64,000 bases of DNA from Phytophthora colocasiae (Eukaryota; Oomycota; Peronosporomycetes; Peronosporales; Peronosporaceae). Both the position numbers and the translations under genes were made by a program. The stretch spans positions 248,001 to 312,000 of the forward strand of contig JAGKQI010000094.1 in NCBI GenBank assembly GCA_018806915.1. The letters run 5' to 3'. Numbering within the stretch: the stretch's first letter is position 1; each line of letters opens with the position of its first letter. Below the pieces are notes generated by a model, which was not told where the DNA came from, made no database searches, and was given only the letters and a program-made list of their open reading frames with translations. Of the stretch, positions 51,521-60,259 are shown piece after piece.

Positions 51521-52970
51521 GCCCTGCTTGACTGCACCGAATGCCTCCTCGCACTCGGTCGTCCAAATCCACTCAGCTTCTTTCTTAAGAAGCTATGACA
51601 ACGGGCGAATCTTGCCCGCATAGTTCTCCACGTACTTGCACAAGTACGTGGCAAGCCAAGGAACTGCCTCAGTTCCTTCACATTGGATGGCGCGGGCCAT
51701 TCATTGATCACTCTGACCTTCTCTGGGTCAGGGTGCACGCCGTATTAGACACCCCTATCTCGCTCGCCCCGAAGATACACTTCTTCAGGTTCGCATAGAG
51801 CTTATGTTTCCTCATAAGCTCTAGCAGCTTCCGGAGATGCACCTTGTGCATCTCAATGTCCGTCTTCCCGTTCACAGCCCGGCTGTGGACGAACACGTCG
51901 TCGAAGTAGCTCGGTGCGAAGTCGCGCACCGAGCGCAATAGATGTGTCACGCATCTATTGAACGTCGCAGGGGCGTTCTTAAGCCCCTGTGGCATGACGA
52001 GCCACTCCCAAAGCATACCGCTTGGAGTGCTTACCGCTGTGAGAGGGATGTCCCTCTCACGCATGAGGATTTGATAGAATCCATCACGCAGATATAGAGC
52101 ACTGAAGATAGTGCTCAAGGCCATCGAATCGATGATAACATCTTTTCGCGGTATCGGCGTCTGCGCCGGTATCGTCGCATCGTTCAACTTGTTGTACGCA
52201 TGAACGATGCGCCAGCCGCCCTGTGGTTTCTTCACACAGAACGTTGGAGCACTGTGCGGGGACTTTGACTCCCGCACTTGACCTGCAAGACGACGACTTT
52301 CAAAGAAGTCGTCGATCGCTTGCACTTGTTCACGCGGCAGTGGCCACTGCCGTGTAACACAGTACTTCGTGCCCGGCACGAGATCAATCTCGTGCTGTAC
52401 GCCCTTGTCCTTCGGAAGCTCCGAAGGAATCTCGTCCGGGAGTACATCCTTGTACTCCCGCAGAACTTCGTAGTAGGGACTCGACCTCAACGAGTCCCAA
52501 CTCTGCTCTTCGAAGCGCTGCTTCTTAGTCTTTGCACTGAGGGAGTCATCACCCTCAGTGATCCCATCGACGACGAGCTGCTTCAGCTCCTCGGCCTCGC
52601 GCTCCACTCTCTCGATATCCGAGAGAATGCAAATTTGTTCGATGCGTCCATCGTACAAGTCTCGTGCGAAGCGCTTCCAACTCATCGTTGGAAGTGCGGT
52701 CAACGCCGAAGCACTCGTCGGTGGATTCTCCAACCGCATCCTCTGGTACTGTAACCCAGTACCAGTACGTGTCAAGACGTTCAACGTCTCGACACTCGGT
52801 GTCTGCACTGCAGATACACCCGTCTCAGTCCCGGACTGAGACTCGCGCAGCTCCCTGAGCTTGCGCCGCGAAGATCTACCATGGAGCCCGGCTCCAGGTG
52901 CTCCACGTCCAAGGCATCGCACCTTGGGCGGGACGTTATCGCAATCGTCAGCGCTGACTCGCACTATCAA
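51517..52970 (-). pseudogene. Gypsy-4 reverse transcriptase
   Basis: Fingers and palm: EIDLVPGTKYCVTRQWPLPR, GWRIVHAYNKLNDAT, FSALYLRDGFYQILM, MPQGLKNAPATFNRC and the active site SYFDDVFVHS (FDD form). The connection and thumb (HPDPEKVRVINEWPAPSNVK, ELRQFLGL) lie in a second frame at 51517-51738, so a frame change occurs near 51730. Confidence 0.8.
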
Positions 52971-54111
52971 GCCCGGCTTGAGTGCCGCTCATCGCGTGCA
53001 GCGCTGCTGCACGTGAGCACGCAGGTTGTTCGGGTGCTGGGCGTTTGCAACCGCCAGCACCTCCTGCCGCGCAGTCGGTTCCCTGAACCGCTGCGCCTCC
53101 ATCCGCTCCCGGAGCGGATGAAGCAACCGCATCGTCGACTCCCGGAGTCGACGTGCTCTCGCTAGCTTCCTGCGCTAGCGAGTGTTCGCTTGTACACGTC
53201 TCATCAGCTCCCGGAGCTGATGACCGATCGCTAGTTCCCGGAACTAGCAGCGAAGCGCCAGTAGCGTCAGCTCCCAGAGCTGACGCACGTCTTTCGGTTC
53301 CCCGAATTTTATTTTCTTCGTCAACTCCCAGAGTTGACGCGACGTCGTCGGCGCGACCCTTGGGGGCTTGAAGTACCTCCAAGGATACCGGTAATACCGG
53401 TATAATTCCTTCTCTCAGGTGAATCTCATTCACCTGACCATCACTCATGTGACAAACATCATTCAGATGTTTACGCGTCAGGTGATTCACATTCATCTGA
53501 CCATCACTCATGTGACCGCGACCCTTCGGCTCAGATTTCTGAGTCGACACACATTTTCTCACAACGACTCCCAGAGTCGTTGATGGTCGCCGGCGGCGAT
53601 CGGAGGCAGCGGCGGCCGCTGCTGCCTCAATTGGGGATCCACATGCACCGGCCGGTGCATGAGCAGGACTGACAGGGCCATCGCTCTCTGTCGCGCATGT
53701 GTTGTTGAAGCGTACGAGCGTACGCTTCTCCCAGTTGATCACCGGGTCATGCCGTGCAAGCCACGGCATGCCTAATACCAAGTCGAACTTATCGTCTAGA
53801 TCCAAGACGATAAGGTCTTCTACAAACGTCCTTCGTTTGTAAGAGAAGCGCACACGGACCACGCGCTTCTCACTCCTTACGGTGGCACCTGTTGCCAACC
53901 GCACCTCCAACACACCGCGAGGTGTGTCGGTCTCTTCGAAGTCAAGCCTTCGAAGACTTCCCTGTCGAACAAAGTTGTTCGACGCGCCCGAGTCCACTAG
54001 GGCACGAAGAGAGTTCACTCTCTTCGACATCACGTTCAGGATGACAAGGCCTGGCTTGTCATCTTGCATCTCGTAGCGAGAAACCTTCTCGCTGGGGGCA
54101 GCAGCCTTCAA
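52948..54111 (-). CDS. Gypsy-4 protease and pol N-terminal region
   Basis: 387-codon frame. The retropepsin motif is ALVDSGASNNFVRQ, and the second conserved box is DLVLGMPWLARHDPVINW. After it comes a long repetitive region dense in Ala, Pro, Gly and Asp (ADATGASLLVPGTSDRSSA, PGADETCTS, TPGVDDAVASSAPGA) whose DNA is a row of near-identical hairpins built around CTCCCGGAG or CTCCCAGAG. The hairpins thus coincide with PGA/PGV repeat units. Confidence 0.8.
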   Translation of the reverse strand: MKAAAPSEKVSRYEMQDDKPGLVILNVMSKRVNSLRALVDSGASNNFVRQGSLRRLDFEETDTPRGVLEVRLATGATVRSEKRVVRVRFSYKRRTFVEDLIVLDLDDKFDLVLGMPWLARHDPVINWEKRTLVRFNNTCATESDGPVSPAHAPAGACGSPIEAAAAAAASDRRRRPSTTLGVVVRKCVSTQKSEPKGRGHMSDGQMNVNHLTRKHLNDVCHMSDGQVNEIHLREGIIPVLPVSLEVLQAPKGRADDVASTLGVDEENKIRGTERRASALGADATGASLLVPGTSDRSSAPGADETCTSEHSLAQEASESTSTPGVDDAVASSAPGADGGAAVQGTDCAAGGAGGCKRPAPEQPACSRAAALHAMSGTQAGLDSASQR

Positions 54112-54167
54112 CGTCGCGTGTCCGAGTTCGACACGCGAGACTGCATTACCAGTAGGACGCCCCGCGC

Positions 54168-54989
54168 CTACTGGTCCTTAGCGTTTTTTGAACGCCCGCC
54201 CGCTGTGCACTTGCGTGCATAGTGACCGATGTTACCACACAGGTAACATCGAACCTTGACGTTCTTACGCTGCTGTTGACCAGCAGTCGTAGCACTCGAG
54301 AGGTCCATAGGTTCCGGACCTCCCGTCTTCGCAACAGGACGCGCCGGCTTCGGCGCGTTCGCATGGAGTTTAGCTTGACGTCGGCTAAACTCCTCTTGCA
54401 TCGCAAGGCTGATCGCCTCCTCGAGAGTATTCGGATACTCTCGGAAGAGGTACGTCTTGACGGGACCATCTCTTAGTCCCTTCATGAACGTGACGACCTT
54501 GGTCGCCTCGTCGATCGGGTTGGCCACTATGTTCGATACCAAGTATCGAGCACACTGGGCAAAGGTGTGAACATCATCCTTGCCCTGTTGCAGATCGAGA
54601 AACTCCGCTCTCGATCTGAACTCGTTCTTCGGAGGCTCAAACGCAAGCTTGAGTTCCTCCTTGAACTCCTCGTACGTGCTGAAGCACGTAGGATCCGAGA
54701 GTCGGCGCCCATAGGCCCAACTCCTCGCACGTCCGCCAAGACATGACATGGCGAACGCGACCTTCGACATCGGATCGACGATACGTCGAGCCGCAACGGC
54801 TGTGTCAAGTTCGACAAGCCAACGAAGGAGGGTCTCGTCCTCCTTCCCCGTGTAGGTACTCACGTGGAGTTTCAACGACTCTACGCGTGGCTTCGGAGAA
54901 GCCACCGAGGCAGCAACATCCCGTTGCTCCTTAACAATGTACCCCAGAGCAACACCATGTTGCTCTGTCGGCGATAGCGTACGAAGCAT
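54168..54989 (-). CDS. Gypsy-4 gag
   Basis: 273-codon frame with ATG at 54989. The retrotransposon gag domain has TLLRWLVELDTAVAARRIVD, CLGGRARSWAYGR, YEEFKEELKLAFEPPKNEF, EFLDLQQGKDDVHTFAQCAR and VVTFMKGLRDGPVKTYLF. A C-terminal CCHC zinc knuckle CYLCGNIGHYARKC (CX2CX4HX4C, the standard spacing) follows, with a basic tail. It is intact and is followed at 57 nt by the protease frame. Confidence 0.88.
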   Translation of the reverse strand: MLRTLSPTEQHGVALGYIVKEQRDVAASVASPKPRVESLKLHVSTYTGKEDETLLRWLVELDTAVAARRIVDPMSKVAFAMSCLGGRARSWAYGRRLSDPTCFSTYEEFKEELKLAFEPPKNEFRSRAEFLDLQQGKDDVHTFAQCARYLVSNIVANPIDEATKVVTFMKGLRDGPVKTYLFREYPNTLEEAISLAMQEEFSRRQAKLHANAPKPARPVAKTGGPEPMDLSSATTAGQQQRKNVKVRCYLCGNIGHYARKCTAGGRSKNAKDQ

Positions 54990-55540
54990 CGTCGCTACCG
55001 CTGCCTCTCCAATGACTTGTGAAAGTCTTTAGAGAGCTTCCCACTCTGGATCTGACAAGTGGGCACAGTCCGTGCGCGTCACGGACATGTGAGGGGTCCC
55101 AGTGGATCCCTCATCCATTGGGGAGTTCTCTACCCCGCGTTCGTATGACTCCATACGAACGAACAGCAGTCGGTCGTGGGACGGACTACAAAGTGCTACC
55201 AGGTGTAATGGGTCTACCTAGACCTATTAGATGGCGTACACGTGCGCTTACGTGTATGAGGAAGCGTGCAATTAGAATAGACTTAATTTAAGTATACTTA
55301 TTTAAATAAGTATAATTAAATCAAATATAACTAAATTAAACTGCAAAATACCGTAAAATGAGAACTGTTATTGAATTTGGCATAAGCCAATTATGGACCT
55401 CCTAAAACTGTTTGTTATCTATTTCTAAAGGGTCTGCCAACGTGTGGTTGGCAGAAACTCTGCTCATTGATTGGTAGAGGGGGGGAAATCCGTTACTTTC
55501 TACCAATAATATGCACAAATGCACACGAACCATCCAATAA

Positions 55541-56237
55541 TAGTGGTAGTCAAAGTTGGATACAAGAGCTCATTCCAAGAGTTGAGCTCACAGACTATCT
55601 GCCAATCAACGCTCACGTACTTTGACTACCTTTGCAAGTTCTTGGAGCCTTGGACTCACGACTGTTCATCAAAATCCAAAGGTGCCCACGCTAAGCAGGA
55701 AGAAGGTGCTCTTGTCAGGACTGCTCCTCGCATGGGGGAATCACCTCCGGCTCAGTGCGGACAGCGAGGCGTCGAGTGATGACGAGTCAAGTGACGAAGA
55801 CATAGACATAAGCTACTCGTCGCTGTATCTGGTGCTGGGTTCTCGACGCTACGTCACGCGCTGACGGCTAAACGTGTCGTGGGGGCATCGATGCGATTAA
55901 AATCGGATGTAATCTGTTGGCCTGGATTGCGAGAGCGTCGTGAGATGGCAGAGAGGATTAAGCAGGTGTCTGAGCTGCCGAATTGTATCGGCCTCATTGA
56001 CGGCACTTTGTTTCCTTTATCCCAGCGGCCTGAGGACCATGGCGAAGATTTCTTCTCGCAAAAGAGTTCCTACGCTATCATCGCACTAATTGTCTCTTGC
56101 AATCCAAGAGATCTCTTGGAAGAAAAAAGCTCGGGTGAGATCTCTTGGATTGCAAGAGATGTTTGACCAATGAGAGGACATGGGGTGCCTTTTCAGCTCT
56201 TGGAAAGAGCTCTTGTATCCAACTTTGACTACCACTA
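55541..56237 (+). mobile_element. Non-autonomous PIF/Harbinger-type element in the Gypsy-4 LTR
   Basis: Terminal inverted repeats of about 43 bp with two mismatches (TAGTGGTAGTCAAAGTTGGA at 55541 and its complement ending at 56237). A transposase remnant reads PNCIGLIDGTLFPLSQRPED then FFSQKSSYAIIALI (DDE_Tnp_4 style, first catalytic Asp in IDGT). Most of the catalytic domain is deleted. An internal 23-bp perfect inverted repeat sits at 56093-56115 and 56137-56159. Flanking triplets are TAA (left) and TTA (right), both TWA as expected for the family, but complementary and not direct, so the target duplication is not clean. Confidence 0.8.
55622..56108 (+). pseudogene. Harbinger-type transposase remnant
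   Basis: Pieces in two frames: an N-terminal stretch (LTYFDYLCKFLEPWTHDCSS near 55590-55660; SADSEASSDDESSDEDIDI near 55760) and the catalytic start at 55879-56108 (RLKSDVICWPGLRERREMAE, RIKQVSELPNCIGLIDGT). It is truncated after about 75 residues of the DDE domain and cannot encode an active enzyme. Confidence 0.65.
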
Positions 56238-56552
56238 TTAGTGGTGGTTCGCCCATGTATCCATTGGTGTGTACAGCACACCAAGGTCTGAGGCCCATTT
56301 CCAACCTCTAACAGTTATCCTAACTGTTAGAGTTACAAGTGGTACAACCACTTGTACGTGTAACCCCGTTACAACTGGAAACGAGTTCCGGTCAGTGCCG
56401 TGAAGGCTAGTTGCCATTGGGACTTGAGAGATGATTTCGAGAATGACTTGTGGGTGCTGGCTTAGTGATTGGATGAGGGTTTGGTTTTCTTCATCAACGC
56501 CAAGGAGCACCAGTCGTTTTGGTGATTGCTTAACAGAACAAGCAACGTAAGA

Positions 56553-57776
56553 TCACCGAAACGCTGCTGCAAGAGTCGAGCTAGACGACCCACGCTTAAT
56601 GGGCTTCGGATTTTTAGTGCCTCTGCGTTGTTTGGCTGGGGGTTTTGCATTTTTAGTGCGTGGGCGTGGATGTTGCTTGGTGTCGGCTTCAGAAGAGGAA
56701 TCACCAGATTCCTTCTCTCTTATCTTACTACTCGTACCGGTACACTTCCGACGATTTTGTGAAGACGGAGAAGGAGCCGCTGAACCAGTTTCGTCGTTGT
56801 CCTCTTCTTGAGCCTCACCATCCTGGTCACTGTCCTTACCTTGAGCCTCATCACCATTTATCATATTCTCGATCTTGCCAACATACTGCGTCACCGCCAC
56901 CTCGAAGTCATTGTCTTTCTTGCATTCCTCGTTGTCCTTATTTCTAAACTTCTGTTGTTTGAACTGGTCGTAAGTATCAGCCTCGACCAGGAAGAGAAAT
57001 ATCTGCATATAGTCTCCAAACCCTTGCTTCGTTACCAAAGTGTTTATAGCCTTTTTGAGAGCATCGTGCTGGATGGAGTGTCGTAAACTCACAGTCGTCT
57101 GGAGGTAAACAACAAACTTCTGCCTTGGTACAACGAGAACACCATCGATTGATGGAAAGGTGTTCGAAACGGGCCGATACAGACATTCTTTAGCAACAAT
57201 CTCCGACGCCTCTTGAATCATCTCAGAGCTTGCTTTGAACGGGCCCAGTGATTCAATGGAGCCCTCTTCTGTTCCTTCCCTTTCGAGTGCTCGCACCAAC
57301 ATTTTGCTGGTACCAGCGTTTTCAAGAAGAAATCTCTCGCAGATATGTCCTCTCCATGCTTGCGCCAATGGGTTTGAGGTCATACAGTTTCGATTGATCT
57401 CATCCATCGACGCAGAATTGAATCGAGCACTGACCTTACACTTGATGGTTCCAGACACAAAGTCGATAGCATATCTTCCGGGTTTCTTCTCATCACGAAA
57501 CAGCGCAAATAAAACGTGTTTTCTCTTGTCGTTATCACTGCCTCTCTCGATACTCTGGAACGCAGTCTTCAGTTCTTCAAACTTTGTAGGAATGGCGATT
57601 TCAACCTTTTGCACCAAACATTTCAGATCCAGTGAATTCGAAAACAACAATCGTGGCTTGCCTCCGACGAGGTTGTATCTCATAAACCACTCATTATGCG
57701 TGTCTAATCCTGGTTGTATGCTAGGCCAGACGGTGCCCAGTTTGTCCACATACTTTTTACACTCCTCCGTGGTCAT
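56553..57776 (-). CDS. Crinkler-like nuclease-domain protein, 5'-truncated, with Ser/Lys-rich tail
   Basis: 407-codon frame with ATG at 57776. Residues 1-50 resemble the end of the crinkler NTPase region (YNLVGGKPRLLFS). About 190-250 resemble the PD-(D/E)xK-like nuclease domain of oomycete crinklers (YRPVSNTFPSIDGVLVVPRQ, then FVVYLQTTVSLRHSIQHDAL), with Asp and Gln in the expected spacing. From about residue 320 there is an acidic linker and then a Ser/Pro/Lys tail (DETGSAAPSPSSQNRRK, SSEADTKQHPRPRTKN) that resembles the tail of the BRD8-like gene at 43244-43450. The N-terminal LFLAK/DWL secretion-translocation module and the P-loop are missing, and an in-frame stop lies just upstream, so this is probably a fragment. 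Function as a host-directed effector is family knowledge only. Confidence 0.55.
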   Translation of the reverse strand: MTTEECKKYVDKLGTVWPSIQPGLDTHNEWFMRYNLVGGKPRLLFSNSLDLKCLVQKVEIAIPTKFEELKTAFQSIERGSDNDKRKHVLFALFRDEKKPGRYAIDFVSGTIKCKVSARFNSASMDEINRNCMTSNPLAQAWRGHICERFLLENAGTSKMLVRALEREGTEEGSIESLGPFKASSEMIQEASEIVAKECLYRPVSNTFPSIDGVLVVPRQKFVVYLQTTVSLRHSIQHDALKKAINTLVTKQGFGDYMQIFLFLVEADTYDQFKQQKFRNKDNEECKKDNDFEVAVTQYVGKIENMINGDEAQGKDSDQDGEAQEEDNDETGSAAPSPSSQNRRKCTGTSSKIREKESGDSSSEADTKQHPRPRTKNAKPPAKQRRGTKNPKPIKRGSSSSTLAAAFR

Positions 57777-57829
57777 ACGAAATGGTTAATCTACATTGAT
57801 CGGGGAGTAAACACTGAGAAATTCCCAGA

Positions 57830-58130
57830 TTAGGTTTTGTATTCAAGAATCGCCAAAAGATATTGCTGACCAGTAGTAATCGCCTTGACGTTTGCTGGGC
57901 GCATCTCGAAAACAGTACACAATTCAGATACATGTATACTATTTCGATTTTCAAGTCGCTCAGTCATAGTACAAGTGTTTGACTTTAAGTCCACAACAGA
58001 CGAAGTCACGTAGTCAATTTTAACCATGTTACTCTTGAACCATTGTTTGTCTTTCATCCAGATGCTTACTGTAGGTTGTCGTTCTTGAGCTGGAGAATAT
58101 CGTCAATGGCCATAGGTAGAATGTGGCTAT
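57830..58130 (-). pseudogene. Broken paralogue of the 58505 gene (head domain only)
   Basis: Reads HLPEMSKLYSHILPM then DDILQLKNDNL and, after a one-base frame change near 58058, SIWMKDKQWFKSN and KIDYVTSSVVDLK. This parallels LQFKDDKLSIWMEDK and KSDYVTSANSITD in the plus-strand gene. It ends at a stop at 57830 without the coiled coil. It is oriented head-to-head with the intact gene. 58131-58504 between them should contain the promoter. Confidence 0.6.
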
Positions 58131-58458
58131 ACAGCTTCGACATCTCGGGAAGGTGCCATACAAAGCACGAACTGTTGAAGTGAAGAGTTCCTCAGCCACA
58201 TTGTGAAAACTGCATCGTCCATCGCGTGAAACAAATTCTAGATGAGCTCTGTGGCTTTAGCGGCTGAAGAAAGGTTCCCCCAGCCTAGTCACACCGCTGT
58301 TCCAGGTCCCAGATTGACCTTCAACCATACCGTTAGACTAGCAGTTCTGGCGATAGCGTGAATATTCTTTCCTAGGACCTGGAACAGTGATGATTAAGTT
58401 GTTCACTGGTTGCAGTTAGAGCAGACGATGGATGCTTCTCTCAAAACGCCGTCTTTCA

Positions 58459-58471
58459 CTATTCATTTTTC
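58459..58471 (+). promoter_or_regulatory. Weak Inr-like motif
   Basis: CTATTCATTTTTC shares the NCAWTTT half of the oomycete initiator and lies about 35 bp upstream of the ATG at 58505. The GCTCATT half is not conserved. Confidence 0.25.
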
Positions 58472-58504
58472 CCTGTGGAAGGAACGGCGTTTTTTGTCTA
58501 CACC

Positions 58505-59398
58505 ATGGCGCCAGGACTAGATATCGTGGCTGAGGGAGTGACTACATTCAATCCACCTTCGACGTCCTACCGCTACGTTTTGCAGTTCAAGGATGACAAG
58601 TTGAGCATCTGGATGGAAGACAAAACCAGTAAGAAGCAATGGTCCAAGAGTAACATGGATAAAAGTGACTACGTGACTTCAGCCAACTCGATCACTGATG
58701 CGTCTGCTATGGACTACATGAAGGTAAAATGTCAAGCCATTTTCTAGCGTACGAAAGCAGATTTCTAACATGCTGTTGTCCTCTAGTGTTTTCAAGATGC
58801 GCTTGACTGTGAACTGGGAAACTCTGGTGACGTCCAGCGAACATTGGAAAGCAAACGAGGTGGAGTACTCCTCCTGTCGTTTACTGTCCAGTTCCGCCTT
58901 CTTCGCTCAACTCGAACGGCAAAATACACTTTTGAGCTGAATCCTGTCGTTGTTGAGCGTATCGACGTGCTAGAATCAAAGCTGCGGGACCAACAGGAAG
59001 AATTGAAGACACTACGTAAAGATGTCAGTGCTGGCTGCATTCCGTTTGTGCAGTTTGAAGCTATGACGAAGGATCCAAATACGCTAACGCTGCTGTGGAA
59101 GGAGGTGAAATCTGACTTCTTTCATGTTGAGGATGGCAAGGTATTTATCCGACGTGCAGGAGTTTACACGGTTGCCGTAGTGGTAAACAGTGCCCCCCAG
59201 AACTACAACCAGAATGCTGTCTTGATGAAGAACAAAACACGAATTCAAGGGGCTGCCTGCTGCTATATGAGTGATTACAGCTGCTCGGCAACGCTGAATT
59301 GTGTTCTGCAGCTCAACGAGGACGACACGGTGTCAGTTGAATGCGACGGTACCGTTAACAACACTTGCTACCTGGTTATTGCGCAACTTGGGCACTGA
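58505..59398 (+). CDS. Coiled-coil protein with C-terminal C1q/TNF-like domain
   Basis: Two exons, 58505-58723 and 58787-59398 (276 residues), joined across a 63-bp GT-AG intron (GTAAAA ... CCTCTAG) that keeps frame between YMK and CFQDALDCELG. ATG 58505 has a strong context (ACACCATGGC). Residues 20-125 are a beta-rich head (YRYVLQFKDDKLSIWMEDK, LLLSFTVQFRLLRSTRTAKY) followed by a coiled coil (VERIDVLESKLRDQQEELKT). The head-plus-coil layout recalls the XRCC4 superfamily (speculative). Residues 165-276 are a C1q-like jelly roll (FHVEDGKVFIRRAGVYTVAV, LQLNEDDTVSVECDG, TCYLVIAQLG). There is no signal peptide. It may form trimers through the coil. The reading frame is undamaged. Confidence 0.6.
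58724..58786 (+). other. Intron
   Basis: GTAAAATG ... TGTCCTCTAG, 63 bp. Required to join the head domain to its coiled coil in frame. Confidence 0.7.
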
Positions 59399-59528
59399 GT
59401 CGTGTTTCCAGTATTTGATTTAGCTGTTTTTCTATTGTCAATCGACACTAACTACATGAATGCTCGCTTGAAGAAGATCTCACAGTCTTCCAATGACGAT
59501 TTCGTTGTAGTTCTATACCGTGTTGTTG

Positions 59529-60005
59529 TTACAGAGTACGTAAATTCTGGTCCTGGAATTGACGTTGGTGTCGAGCAAACGCTCGGATCTCAAGCATCCG
59601 ACGCAGGAAAAACTTAGCATCTTCATTAAAATGCTGTCGGGCTTGCGTTCCAAGGGACAAACGATCATTTAATGACGTCAAGGTATAGGCTTTTCGAATC
59701 GCATCACACAGGTCGGAACGACGGTAGGAACGTACAGGAGCCGGAAGCAGCAGCGAGTCGTCTAATACAGCATCACTTGTTTGCTCCGTAGCAAAGATAA
59801 CCCCTTCAATTGATCCTGATATCAGTTCGTTCATCGGATACGCGTCTGCAGTCACAATGACTCCACCTGAAGCTCGTGCAAGGTCGAGACAGTCGTCGGT
59901 TGCAGTCGGACAGATGAAGAAGGAGCTGTTGCTGAACTCTGTGTTGAAGTTCGCAAAACCGCAGCCAACTAACGGTGCGACGTTGAAGTGGAGCTCGACC
60001 GACAT
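59529..60005 (-). pseudogene. Glycosyltransferase C-terminal fragment
   Basis: 158 codons. The segment SSFFICPTATDDCLDLARAS then GGVIVTADAYPMNELISGS resembles the nucleotide-sugar-binding C-terminal half of GT4-type glycosyltransferases (fungal and algal proteins with an ICPS ... EARAAGGVVVTTD ... PMNEL motif). Downstream residues (DLCDAIRKAYTLTSLNDRLS) fit the terminal helices. The acceptor-binding N-terminal half is absent and no start context exists at 60005, so this is a truncated copy. Confidence 0.5.
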
Positions 60006-60259
60006 TGGAATCGGAGAGCGACCATGATGACTGAATTTTTCATTTGTGGCCTCTGCTACTGGCCACGTGGACAGCGGGTGAGCGAAACTTGCTGTGAGTG
60101 AAACGAGAGCCGGCTGTAAGGCTTACTGCATTGGCAAAGGGCGATGACTGCTCGAGTGACGCGAGATGACTGCTCGAATGACGTCGTTCTGGACAGGTGG
60201 CGTAAGAAGGAGGGCTGAGTAACGAGAACTTAGTGAGCAGAGTAAGCGCCTAACCGTTA
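60006..60259. other. Upstream region of the Copia element
   Basis: Probably holds the 5' LTR end and leader, but the partner LTR is outside the window, so limits cannot be set. A 19-bp direct repeat GATGACTGCTCGARTGACG occurs twice near 60143-60185. Confidence 0.35.

Larger units (their letters stand above)
47999..56373 (-). mobile_element. Gypsy-4: chromodomain Ty3/Gypsy element dense in short inverted repeats
   Basis: Direct LTRs (47999-48466 and 55204-56373, the latter enlarged by an insertion) start TGTAATGGG and end GTTACA. A perfect ACTGG target duplication lies at 47994-47998 and 56374-56378. Coding is on the minus strand: gag, protease, RT, RNase H, integrase, chromodomain. A purine tract (AACGGGGGATGG on the minus strand) precedes the 3' LTR at 48467. 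The whole element, LTRs included, is studded with short perfect inverted repeats (see findings). LTRs differ at about one position outside the insertion, so it is young, but pol carries several frame changes. Confidence 0.92.
55204..56373 (-). repeat. Gypsy-4 5' LTR, interrupted by a Harbinger-type element
   Basis: Matches 47999-48466, with about 700 bp inserted after CATCCAATAA (55540). Followed by ACTGG. Confidence 0.9.

Noticed and set aside
47999..56373. CRISPR-like array or REP elements as explanation of the hairpins
   Set aside because: Arms differ in sequence from hairpin to hairpin and there are no repeated units with unique spacers. The setting is eukaryotic and the hairpins lie within coding domains.
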